DNA of 25,133 bases from Rhizobiaceae bacterium. Its GTDB lineage: Bacteria > Pseudomonadota > Alphaproteobacteria > Rhizobiales > Rhizobiaceae. The position numbers were made by a program, and so were the translations under genes. A model generated the notes under the pieces. It saw only the letters and a list, made by a program, of their open reading frames with translations, searched no databases and was not told the origin of the DNA. Below are positions 1-7,345 of the stretch, piece by piece; the first letter of the stretch is position 1; each line of letters opens with the position of its first letter. The stretch spans positions 1 through 25,133 of the forward strand of contig JAKISV010000018.1 of assembly GCA_021648425.1 (NCBI GenBank). Reading direction: 5' to 3'.

Positions 1-105
1 TTTTGTCCGTCAATTGCACCGGCATTCTGCTCTTAACGCCTTGCTTCCAATAAGCTTGTTCGCACAGTCCTGCCAAAACAGGGGTTAGATGAAACACTGT
101 TTGCG

Positions 106-924
106 ATGGGTAAGGAAGTGGCAGCGACAACGGTTGAATTGTTTGGCGATTTATCTGCTGACAACCCGTTTTTTGACCAGTTGAATTTCATGGAAGCGGA
201 TGATTTGCCAGAATATCGAACTGCTCTGGCTCGTATAGGAGAAGGTGGTCTTGATAGCGCAACTGAGGACGATCAGGAATTGATATTGCGCCTGCCCTTT
301 GCTTATACCGAGACCAAGAACAGACTTGGTTTGCTGAGTGATGAACTAAAAGAAAAGATAGTGGAAACCAGAAAAATCTTACGCCACGCATTATCTGACC
401 TGGAAACATCGCCCATCGCATTTTATGACCCTGAACAGTATAATCCCGCCGCCTCCGTTATTGACAATATCTTGCTTGGCCGCCTGGCTTCCAACGTGGC
501 CAAAGGGCCAGAACGGGTATTTGAAGCAATTACCGCACTAATGGCGGAACTTGAATTAACCGACGATATTTTTCGCGTTGGTCTTGATTTCAATGTTGGC
601 ACCGGCGGCAAACGTCTGTCAGAAACCCAAAGGCAAAAACTTCATCTTGCACGCTCACTGCTAAAGCAGCCCGATATTTTGATCGTTAATCAGGCCCTTA
701 ATACGCTTGATGCAAAAAGCCAGAAACACTTGTTGGAAGCTGTGCTGGAAATGGCAAAAGACCCCACTCACCCATTCGGTGTCATATGGGTGCCGATGAA
801 TCCAAAATTGTCTGAAGCCTTTGAACGTGTTTTAGTATTTGAAAATGGCGTACTCGTAGCCGACGATACTCCACAGATTTTGCTCGAGAAAGATGATTCA
901 TATCAATCACTTCTGGTAACTTGA
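106..924 (+). CDS. ABC-type ATPase C-terminal part with degenerate nucleotide-binding domain (5' end broken or outside window)
   Basis: This is the C-terminal portion of an ABC-transporter-like protein. Visible are a signature-like LSETQRQK (normally LSGGQ), a Walker-B-like DILIVNQAL in which the usual D-E pair is N-Q, a D-loop NTLD, and a switch region reading VPMNPK where a His is expected. It probably does not hydrolyse ATP in the usual way. No Walker A is visible. The frame is open from position 37, and the residues encoded from 37 read as natural protein, but a TAA at 34-36 blocks it and no ATG/GTG/TTG occurs between 37 and 106. The true N-terminus therefore most likely lies upstream, beyond a frameshift or stop; 106 is simply the first ATG. 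The cNMP-binding gene follows 61 bp later. The family (ABC protein beside a cNMP protein and an MBL protein) is, from memory, recurrent in Rhizobiales. Transport substrate unknown. Confidence 0.7.
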   Translation: MGKEVAATTVELFGDLSADNPFFDQLNFMEADDLPEYRTALARIGEGGLDSATEDDQELILRLPFAYTETKNRLGLLSDELKEKIVETRKILRHALSDLETSPIAFYDPEQYNPAASVIDNILLGRLASNVAKGPERVFEAITALMAELELTDDIFRVGLDFNVGTGGKRLSETQRQKLHLARSLLKQPDILIVNQALNTLDAKSQKHLLEAVLEMAKDPTHPFGVIWVPMNPKLSEAFERVLVFENGVLVADDTPQILLEKDDSYQSLLVT

Positions 925-985
925 GCGCGATAATGGCGTTTGAACTGAAAATGGGTTTAGTATAGTCGGCGCGAAAGGAAAAAAG

Positions 986-1456
986 ATGGCAACGTTAACT
1001 GAAGATGTTGAAATACTGCGTAGAATTCCTTTGTTTGCGGGTATAGATCCAGCTAAACTTAAACTGTTGGCTTTTGCATCGGAACGCATAGATTATGACG
1101 AAGGGCAAAACCTGTTTCGTCAAGGGGAAGTCGGGGACGCTGCTTATGTTATTGTCAACGGTTCCGCCGATATTATCGTTGAGACAGAAGATGGGGAAAT
1201 TCCTGTCGCGGAATTTAAAGACAATGCTTTTATTGGTGAAATTGCGATTTTGTGCGATGTGCCGCGCACTGCTACAGTTCGGGCAAAAACCAAGTTGGAG
1301 GTGCTGAAAATCAAAAAGGAGCATTTTCTGGGGCTTATTCGCGATTTTCCTGAGCTTGGAATTGAAGTCATGCGTGAACTGGCATCAAGATTGAGCAATA
1401 CAACTGCTGAATTATCACAAACCCGTAGAGATCTGGAACAGTTGAAATCTGCATAA
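986..1456 (+). CDS. Single-domain cyclic-nucleotide-binding protein
   Basis: A 156-residue protein made almost entirely of one cNMP-binding (Crp/CAP effector) fold, with no helix-turn-helix, so it is not a Crp-type transcription factor. The beta-barrel covers about residues 12-110. The phosphate-binding cassette is FIGEIAILCDVPRTATVRA at about 82-100, keeping the G84-E85 pair and R94, the residues that contact the ribose and cyclic phosphate in the family, so ligand binding is plausible. The C-terminal 40 residues are helical and charged. The start is well placed, with a purine-rich AAAGGAAAAA just before ATG. It sits between the degenerate ABC ATPase and an MBL hydrolase on the same strand, so it may act as a cAMP- or cGMP-sensing partner of either; that is inference. 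Confidence 0.85.
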   Translation: MATLTEDVEILRRIPLFAGIDPAKLKLLAFASERIDYDEGQNLFRQGEVGDAAYVIVNGSADIIVETEDGEIPVAEFKDNAFIGEIAILCDVPRTATVRAKTKLEVLKIKKEHFLGLIRDFPELGIEVMRELASRLSNTTAELSQTRRDLEQLKSA

Positions 1457-1489
1457 ACCACCTATCTGAAACCACACCCTTAAAGGCAT

Positions 1490-2338
1490 TTGAAGTTGAG
1501 TAAAAGTACCCAAAAGGAATTTTCCATTACATTCTGGGGAACGCGCGGGACGCTTGCAACTCCTGATGCGCAATGCAACAGGGCTGGCGGAAATACGGTG
1601 TGTATTGAAGTCAGGTGTGGTGAGCAAACAATTATTTGCGATGCGGGCACGGGCATTCGACTGCTGGGTAGCAAGATTGTTTCTGAAAACAAACATAAAA
1701 ATCTGCATTTGCTGCTGAGCCACGCTCACTATGATCATATCGAGGGAATTCCGTTTTTCTCGCCGTTGTTCTCGAAGGATATCACCGTTGATATCTGGTG
1801 TGGAAAACTTGACGGATCCAGTGACACCAAAAAGGCGGTTGAAGGGTTTATGAGGCGGCCCTATTTTCCGGTAGGACCGGATATTTTTGGTGAAAAAACA
1901 AATTACCACCTTTTGAAGGAAAAGGAGACGATCCAGATCAGTGATGAAATCAGGGTTGAAACCATCCCTTTGGTTCATCCAGGTGGAGCAACTGCTTATA
2001 GAATAAACTATGACGGACGTTCATTTGCCTATGTGACTGATACCGAACATACACCAGGAAAAACCAATCAGTTGATTGTTGATTTTATATCTGGCGCGGA
2101 AGTGTTTGTTTATGACGCCAGCCTGACAGATGAAGAACTGCCCGACTTTGTAGGTTATGGCCATTCCACCTGGCAGGAGGGATTGAGGCTGGCAAAACTG
2201 GCAAAGGTAAAACAATACTTTGCTTTTCATCATATGCCGTTTCGAAATGATAGCGATCTGGATCGATTTGAAAAACATATTGCCAAAAGCCTGCCTGGAA
2301 GCGGCATTGCCCGCGAAACCCAGACCATATTCATCTGA
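1490..2338 (+). CDS. MBL-fold metallohydrolase, PhnP/COG1235-like (possible phosphodiesterase)
   Basis: A 282-residue metallo-beta-lactamase-fold hydrolase. Metal-binding residues are visible in order: H78-A-H80-Y-D82-H83 (HxHxDH), H163, D184 and a late His at H225 or H247/H248. The N-terminal FWGTRGTLATP and GGNT motifs are typical of the group containing PhnP and cyclic phosphodiesterase-like enzymes, so a phosphodiester or cyclic phosphate substrate is likely but not proven. Translation appears to start at TTG (1490) with AAGG upstream; an alternative TTG lies two codons downstream. No signal peptide, so cytoplasmic. It follows the cNMP-binding gene after 33 bp and is probably in the same transcript. 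A role in degrading the nucleotide sensed by the neighbour is an attractive guess without direct evidence. Confidence 0.8.
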   Translation: MKLSKSTQKEFSITFWGTRGTLATPDAQCNRAGGNTVCIEVRCGEQTIICDAGTGIRLLGSKIVSENKHKNLHLLLSHAHYDHIEGIPFFSPLFSKDITVDIWCGKLDGSSDTKKAVEGFMRRPYFPVGPDIFGEKTNYHLLKEKETIQISDEIRVETIPLVHPGGATAYRINYDGRSFAYVTDTEHTPGKTNQLIVDFISGAEVFVYDASLTDEELPDFVGYGHSTWQEGLRLAKLAKVKQYFAFHHMPFRNDSDLDRFEKHIAKSLPGSGIARETQTIFI

Positions 2339-2411
2339 TTTAAAAACTCACTGAACCCATGTCTGTTGTTTGTAAAATACTGCGAAAAAGCAGTTAACGG
2401 CAGGTTACTAC

Positions 2412-2429
2412 CTGTTGAAGATTCAACAG
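2412..2429. repeat. Perfect 8-bp inverted repeat downstream of the MBL gene
   Basis: CTGTTGAA and TTCAACAG are separated by 2 nt, 74 bp past the MBL stop. The 2-nt spacer is too short for a normal hairpin loop and no T-run follows, so it is more like a dimeric protein-binding site than a terminator. Function unknown. Confidence 0.5.
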
Positions 2430-2533
2430 TAATCTCCAACCTCAGCTTAACCTTAATCATAAATAGCTTGATGCCTTTAACCCATTTAAAGCCATTTCAA
2501 GCTATGGCTGCTGTGGGAATAATTGCGGAATTT

Positions 2534-2557
2534 TCGAATTGAACCAGCATAATTCGA
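2534..2557 (+). promoter_or_regulatory. Operator-like inverted repeat upstream of the acyltransferase operon
   Basis: TCGAATT and AATTCGA are 7-bp perfect arms separated by 10 nt, about 60 bp before the operon start. Arm centres are 17 bp apart, in the range of a dimeric repressor site. The surrounding DNA is AT-rich and could hold the promoter, but I could not assign convincing -35/-10 hexamers. Confidence 0.35.
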
Positions 2558-2619
2558 TTACTCCAATCCGAGGGCTTTAGTGGCGGATTTTGATTATTCC
2601 TTATCGGGTTAGTCTAGGA

Positions 2620-3963
2620 ATGAGCTGTACAGTGTCAACAATTTCTGAAAACCATCGCACAATACCATTGCAATATGGCCAGGGCGACACACCGGCAACA
2701 AGCTTTCTTGATGAGGGCAATCAATACGTTCTGGATTGTCTGACCAACATCGGACAAATGGCTGATATCCAATCCGAGTGGGAGCATTTGGAGCAATCCA
2801 GTGGCGAGCCATTCATCTATTTTCAAAGTTTTGACTGGTGCAACACATGGTGCCAGGAATTTTCTGCTGACAATAAAACAGGCCCGCACATAAAGATTTA
2901 TGCTTTGCGACGAAACGGCGAACTGATCATGGTTTGGCCAATGATGATTGTCCATTCACGCGCAGGCATTCGCAATTTGACATTTTTGAGTGAGCCGCAC
3001 GGTCAATATGGCAACATTATCTGCAATCGAAAACTGCTCTCTCCGGAAATTGGTAAGCGAGTTTGGAAACATATCAAATCCAGCACTGATGTTGATGCGG
3101 TGATATTTGACCAATATCCAAAAACTTCTCTTTTGCGCCAGATTATCGATGGCAATGGTGTGATAGAAAAATCTGACCGGCACGCCTCAATTCTTGATCT
3201 GGATGCGTTTGAAAATTGGGAAGATTATCACAGTTCCCTTAGTAAAAATCAGCGCAAACAACGCAACCAGCGTCGAAATAAGCTCACCAAATTAGGCAGG
3301 CTGGAATACAAAACCCATTTTGGCGGCAGTAGCGAATACATTAAACTGGTTTCGACTGCACTGGAATGGAAACAAATCTGGCTGCATGAAACAGGCCGGC
3401 GCGCCGATGTGTTATCCAAAGATGATACAAGAAAATTTCTTTCAAAACTTTCTGGAAACGTCAATGCCGGCGATGGCTCACCCAATGGTGCTGTCATTGG
3501 TGTTCTTAGTTTGGATGACAAGCCAATTGGCATAGAAATTGGCATGTGTCTGGAAGGCCATTACTATAGCTATCTGGGCGCATTTGAATGGAACCACCGG
3601 CATTTGTCTCCGGGTAAAATTCAAATAGAAGAGGCTCAAGTCTGGGCTAAAAAAGCCGGGCTGAAAAAATTTGATTTTTTAGGTGACCCTGCAGAATATA
3701 AATCAGCATTGACCAACACCATGGATATGCTTGAAAGCCGCAGCGTACCAATATCCACGCGCGGATTTATTTATTGCATGTTCTGGAAAGCGCATCTCAA
3801 GCCGATGGCCCGGTTATTGTTCAACAAGTTGACGGCAAAAAACCGTTCAAAATTATTAAATATTCTGGGCATCAGCGACAAGGAATTTAAGAGGGTAGCA
3901 CACACCCCTTCCCTGGCGGCGAATGCCGATACAATTGCCATCAATAAACAACACCAGACCTGA
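2620..3963 (+). CDS. CelD/FemAB-type GNAT acyltransferase
   Basis: About 447 residues, with the layout of the 'cellulose biosynthesis CelD'/BioF2-like acetyltransferase family (Acetyltransf_6, FemAB-related). An N-terminal GNAT-like half (IQSEWEHLEQSSGEP, then FQSFDWCNTWCQEF) is followed by the basic signature LSKNQRKQRNQRRNKL near the middle and a C-terminal half with IGIEIGMCLEGHYYSYLGAF and GLKKFDFLGDPAEYK, typical of the second GNAT lobe. Such proteins transfer acyl or aminoacyl groups to envelope glycans, lipids or peptides in the cytoplasm. The ATG at 2620 is preferred over an in-frame TTG at 2590; a GTG at 2632 lies at a looser distance from the AGGA at 2616, so the start is uncertain. 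It overlaps the flippase gene by 41 bp, indicating co-translation. Acceptor unknown. Confidence 0.75.
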   Translation: MSCTVSTISENHRTIPLQYGQGDTPATSFLDEGNQYVLDCLTNIGQMADIQSEWEHLEQSSGEPFIYFQSFDWCNTWCQEFSADNKTGPHIKIYALRRNGELIMVWPMMIVHSRAGIRNLTFLSEPHGQYGNIICNRKLLSPEIGKRVWKHIKSSTDVDAVIFDQYPKTSLLRQIIDGNGVIEKSDRHASILDLDAFENWEDYHSSLSKNQRKQRNQRRNKLTKLGRLEYKTHFGGSSEYIKLVSTALEWKQIWLHETGRRADVLSKDDTRKFLSKLSGNVNAGDGSPNGAVIGVLSLDDKPIGIEIGMCLEGHYYSYLGAFEWNHRHLSPGKIQIEEAQVWAKKAGLKKFDFLGDPAEYKSALTNTMDMLESRSVPISTRGFIYCMFWKAHLKPMARLLFNKLTAKNRSKLLNILGISDKEFKRVAHTPSLAANADTIAINKQHQT

Positions 3964-5383
3964 TAAACCGGAAGCAGACAAGTTGAAACTGATATTCAAT
4001 ACAGTTGGTCGCATTACTGAATTGTTGCAAACGCGGAAAAATCTCGCGGATGCAGCGACAGCTTTGGTTGTGCGAATTCTTGCGGCGGCACTCGCCTATG
4101 GTGTCCAGGTGTTTTTGGCCCGTTCACTGGCGTTGGATGAATATGGCATCTATGTCACCTTGTGGACCTGGCTGATTGTAGCAAACACCGTTGCAACATT
4201 TGGCTTTGCAGAATCAAGCCTGAGGTTCATACCGCGCTATTGTGAGCGTAACCAGTCTCACTGGGCGCTGGGCTTTATCAAAACAGGATATTTGTTTTCA
4301 ACCATTGGCGCGACATTTGTCGGGTTGGCCGCCTTAACCGGATTGTGGTTTTTTAGCGAGAGTGTGTCTCCAAGTTACCTGGTGCCAATCATGGTTCTGG
4401 CCATTGGATTGCCGGTAATGGCACTTGAATTATATCTGGAGGGTGTGTCACGGGCTTTTGGCTGGTATCTGCTGACCATCATACCGGGCTATGTGCTGCG
4501 TCCAACGCTAATTGCGGGTGGTATTCTGATTGCATTTAGACTTGGTTACACCCCCGATGCAGCTATGGTATTGGGTGTGGCTATTTTGGTGACTGTCGCG
4601 ATTGTTATCGCTCAGTCTCTAATTATCCGCTCACGTCTGAAAAAGATGTTTGGCGATATCAAGGCCAGCAAGCCTAAGAAATTCTGGGTAACATCCACCC
4701 TGCCCTTGATTCTGGCAACCGGTGTTGATGAACTTTATATCTGGTCAGATATTATTATCCTGGCCTTTTTAGTTCCAGCTCCTGAAGTCGCAGTATATTT
4801 TGCCGCCCAGCGCTCTATGTCGCTGGCATCCTTTATCCAGTACGCATTTATGCTGGTATCCGTGCGGGAATTTTCGTTGGCCAATGCCATGCGCGATAGA
4901 AAAGAACTGCAAAAACGAATTACGAGCGCAACGCGTTGGACGTTTTGGCTGACGATCCCGGCGGTCGCTATAACCGTTGCTGCAGGCTATCCGCTGCTTT
5001 ACCTGTTTGGACCGGAATTTGTGTCAGGCTATTCTGTGATGGTTGTGTTGGGAATAGGTTTTACCATTCGCGCTTCTGTGGGCCAGGCTTCTGATTTGTT
5101 GATTGTCATGGGTCATCAGATAGCAAATCTTGCCGTTTCAGCGGGCGGACTGGCGTTCAATATTATCTTATCTATCCTCCTCATTCCCCAATATGGAATC
5201 CTGGGGGCAGCAATAGCAACAACAATCACCTTCGCTTTACGGGCGATCGTACTGACAATACTAGCCAAAAAACTAACCGGTCTTTGGGTGCTGACGGATA
5301 TTCCAGATGCTTTGCCGGTTGTTGGTCGCGACAACAATTCAACCACACTTCAACAAACGCAACTGCAAAAAGATAGGAGCTAA
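3923..5383 (+). CDS. Wzx/MATE-type polysaccharide (lipid-linked product) flippase
   Basis: 486 residues with at least twelve hydrophobic segments spread along the whole length. The first follows a short cytoplasmic tail and contains ALVVRILAAALAYGVQVFLA. The early motif LALDEYGIYVTLWTW resembles the 'yGxya' stretch of Wzx/PST family exporters (MOP superfamily), and later segments pair as expected for that fold. These proteins flip undecaprenyl-linked oligosaccharides or related lipids across the inner membrane. The ATG at 3923 lies inside the end of the acyltransferase gene; a TTG at 3983 is an alternative that would abolish the overlap. The next gene starts 5 bp after the stop. No Wzy polymerase, glycosyltransferase or ligase is visible here, so the substrate must be made elsewhere. 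Confidence 0.85.
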   Translation: MPIQLPSINNTRPDKPEADKLKLIFNTVGRITELLQTRKNLADAATALVVRILAAALAYGVQVFLARSLALDEYGIYVTLWTWLIVANTVATFGFAESSLRFIPRYCERNQSHWALGFIKTGYLFSTIGATFVGLAALTGLWFFSESVSPSYLVPIMVLAIGLPVMALELYLEGVSRAFGWYLLTIIPGYVLRPTLIAGGILIAFRLGYTPDAAMVLGVAILVTVAIVIAQSLIIRSRLKKMFGDIKASKPKKFWVTSTLPLILATGVDELYIWSDIIILAFLVPAPEVAVYFAAQRSMSLASFIQYAFMLVSVREFSLANAMRDRKELQKRITSATRWTFWLTIPAVAITVAAGYPLLYLFGPEFVSGYSVMVVLGIGFTIRASVGQASDLLIVMGHQIANLAVSAGGLAFNIILSILLIPQYGILGAAIATTITFALRAIVLTILAKKLTGLWVLTDIPDALPVVGRDNNSTTLQQTQLQKDRS

Positions 5384-5388
5384 ATGTT

Positions 5389-6321
5389 ATGGAAAACTCA
5401 GTTATAGCAGATTGGGAACCCCGGTATGCAGAGAATTTCAGCAAGGAAAATCTGTTGCTGCATCACCGACTGAATGAGACGGGTTTGTTTACCCGTGAAG
5501 CCCTGGCTGAGTTGATCGATAAATGCCCGGCACAAAATTACAATCTAAATACGATGGGTTATGATCACGAAAACCCCCAATGGCGTGAAGGAATTGTTCG
5601 CGGGGTATCGGGCAAGGATGTAATTTCTTCAATCGAACGCGGCCGCATGTGGCTGAATATGCGTGCAGTTGAGAGCGTTGATATACGCTATAAACATCTA
5701 TTGGATAAACTATTTTCTGAGTTTGAATCCAATGTTCCTGGATTTGATAGTTTCAAAACCAAGATGGGAATTCTGGTTTCTTCTCCTCTGGTTCAGGTGT
5801 TTTATCATGCTGATATTCCAGGCCAGTCCCTGTGGCAGCTTGAAGGTGAAAAACGCGTATATGTTTACCCGGCCGGCGAACCCTACATGAGTCAGAAATC
5901 GCTTGAGGGTATTATCCTTGGAGAAACCGAAGAAGAGATTCCCTATCATTCAAAACTGGATGAGGGTGCGACTGTTTACGAGTTGGAACCCGGTGAAATG
6001 GTTCACTGGCCGCTCAACTGCCCTCACAGGGTTGAAAATATGGATTGCCTGAATATTTCGGTTACCACTGAGCATTATACCAGTGACATTCGCAAATCAT
6101 TTGCTGTCAATTATGCAAATGGAGTGTTGCGCAGAGTGTTTGGTATGAACAACCTGGCCCCATCAATCAACGGCCCAATGGTCTATCCCAAAGCCGCTTT
6201 GGCGTTGGTTTGGCGCAAATTGAATTTGAACAAATCAAAACAGGTTAAACGCATGATCGATTTTACTCTCGACCCAAATGCAGACAATGGCATAGCCGAC
6301 ATTTCTGCATATGCGAAATAA
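5389..6321 (+). CDS. JmjC/cupin-like Fe(II)/2-oxoglutarate oxygenase-type protein, copy 1
   Basis: 310 residues. The centre carries a JmjC-like core: FYHADIPGQSLWQLEGEKR gives H140-x-D142 with K155 a likely 2-oxoglutarate contact, and HWPLNCPHRVEN supplies the distal H213. This HxD...H triad is the Fe(II) ligand set of the JmjC/cupin_8 oxygenases, so hydroxylation of a protein, peptide or small molecule is plausible. The N-terminal ~130 residues (NLLLHHRL, ELIDKCP, LNTMGYD) are shared with copy 2 and probably contact the substrate. No signal peptide. A purine-rich AGGAG lies 10-14 nt upstream of the ATG, and the gene begins 5 bp after the flippase stop, so it belongs to the operon. Substrate unknown; a purely structural or regulatory cupin role cannot be excluded. 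Confidence 0.7.
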   Translation: MENSVIADWEPRYAENFSKENLLLHHRLNETGLFTREALAELIDKCPAQNYNLNTMGYDHENPQWREGIVRGVSGKDVISSIERGRMWLNMRAVESVDIRYKHLLDKLFSEFESNVPGFDSFKTKMGILVSSPLVQVFYHADIPGQSLWQLEGEKRVYVYPAGEPYMSQKSLEGIILGETEEEIPYHSKLDEGATVYELEPGEMVHWPLNCPHRVENMDCLNISVTTEHYTSDIRKSFAVNYANGVLRRVFGMNNLAPSINGPMVYPKAALALVWRKLNLNKSKQVKRMIDFTLDPNADNGIADISAYAK

Positions 6322-6332
6322 TAGTACATTTG

Positions 6333-6352
6333 TGCAGCCTGTATTGGCTGCA
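6333..6352 (+). repeat. Stem-loop between the two JmjC paralogues
   Basis: TGCAGCC and GGCTGCA form a 7-bp perfect stem around a 6-nt loop, 12 bp after the stop of copy 1 and 52 bp before copy 2. No T-run follows on the plus strand. It may adjust mRNA stability or partial termination between the two genes. Confidence 0.5.
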
Positions 6353-6404
6353 AAATCAAAAAGAATGTTGTTTTAATCGGGTGATAGACAATTGGAGAAA
6401 ACAA

Positions 6405-7337
6405 ATGAACAATAGCATCATATCTGACTGGAAACCCCAGCACGCAGAAATTTATGGGAAGCAGAACCTCCTGTTGCATCACCGGTTGGCTGATTCAGGA
6501 TTGTTTACGAAATCGGCCCTGGCAGAGTTGATCGATAAATGTCCCTCTTCCAACTACACCTTGAATACCATGGGATATGATCCGGAAAACCCGGAATGGC
6601 GCCAGGGGGTTGTTCGTGATGTTTGCGGGGAAGAGGTAATTGCCTCGATTGAAACCGGACGCATGTGGTTAAATTTACGTGCAGTGGAGGAATTCGATAC
6701 GCGTTATCAAAAGCTGCTTGACCAGATGTTTTCAGAATTTCAGGAAAACATGCCGGGATCACATACGTTTAAACGGAAAATGGGCATCCTGATTTCTTCA
6801 CCTCTGGTGCAGGTATTGTATCATTGCGACATTCCCGGACAGTCTTTGTGGCAGCTTGAGGGTGAAAAGCGGGTTTTTGTTTATCCCACCGGAAAACCGT
6901 ATATGGATCAGCGTTCGTTCGAAACTATTATACTGAAGGAAACGGATGAGGAAATTCCTTATAACCACGAGATGGATGAGGGTGCCAGCGTTTATATTCT
7001 TAAACCCGGCGAAACAATCAACTGGCCATTGAATAGTCCCCATCGTGTTGAAAACCTGGACTGCCTGAATATCTCGGTGACCACTGAACATTATACCAAT
7101 GATATTCGTAAAAACTATGCGGTCAATTATGCCAATGGTATATTGCGGCGCAGTTTTGGCATGCAAAACCTTTCCCAATCAATCCATGGTCCTATGGTAT
7201 ATCCAAAAGCTGCCCTTGCGTTTGTCTGGCGCGAGTTGGGATTTCACAAATCCAAACAGGTTAAACACACGGTTGATTTTGCCCTCGATCCGAAGTCTGA
7301 CGATGGTATGATCGATATCCCGGCATATGAATTATAA
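6405..7337 (+). CDS. JmjC/cupin-like Fe(II)/2-oxoglutarate oxygenase-type protein, copy 2
   Basis: Also 310 residues, aligning end to end with copy 1 without gaps; by eye roughly two thirds of residues are identical. The triad is kept: H140-x-D142 in LYHCDIPGQSLWQLEGEKR and H213 in NWPLNSPHRVEN. Differences cluster in the N-terminal third and around 165-200, near the rim of the expected active site, hinting at a different substrate. The start is the ATG at 6405 because GGAG lies 8 nt upstream and the product then begins MNNSIISDW, matching MENSVIADW of copy 1; an open frame continues upstream to 6330 but is not shared. It ends the operon and converges on the MDR gene with an 8-bp gap. Product and substrate unknown. 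Confidence 0.7.
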   Translation: MNNSIISDWKPQHAEIYGKQNLLLHHRLADSGLFTKSALAELIDKCPSSNYTLNTMGYDPENPEWRQGVVRDVCGEEVIASIETGRMWLNLRAVEEFDTRYQKLLDQMFSEFQENMPGSHTFKRKMGILISSPLVQVLYHCDIPGQSLWQLEGEKRVFVYPTGKPYMDQRSFETIILKETDEEIPYNHEMDEGASVYILKPGETINWPLNSPHRVENLDCLNISVTTEHYTNDIRKNYAVNYANGILRRSFGMQNLSQSIHGPMVYPKAALAFVWRELGFHKSKQVKHTVDFALDPKSDDGMIDIPAYEL

Positions 7338-7345
7338 AGCCGCCC

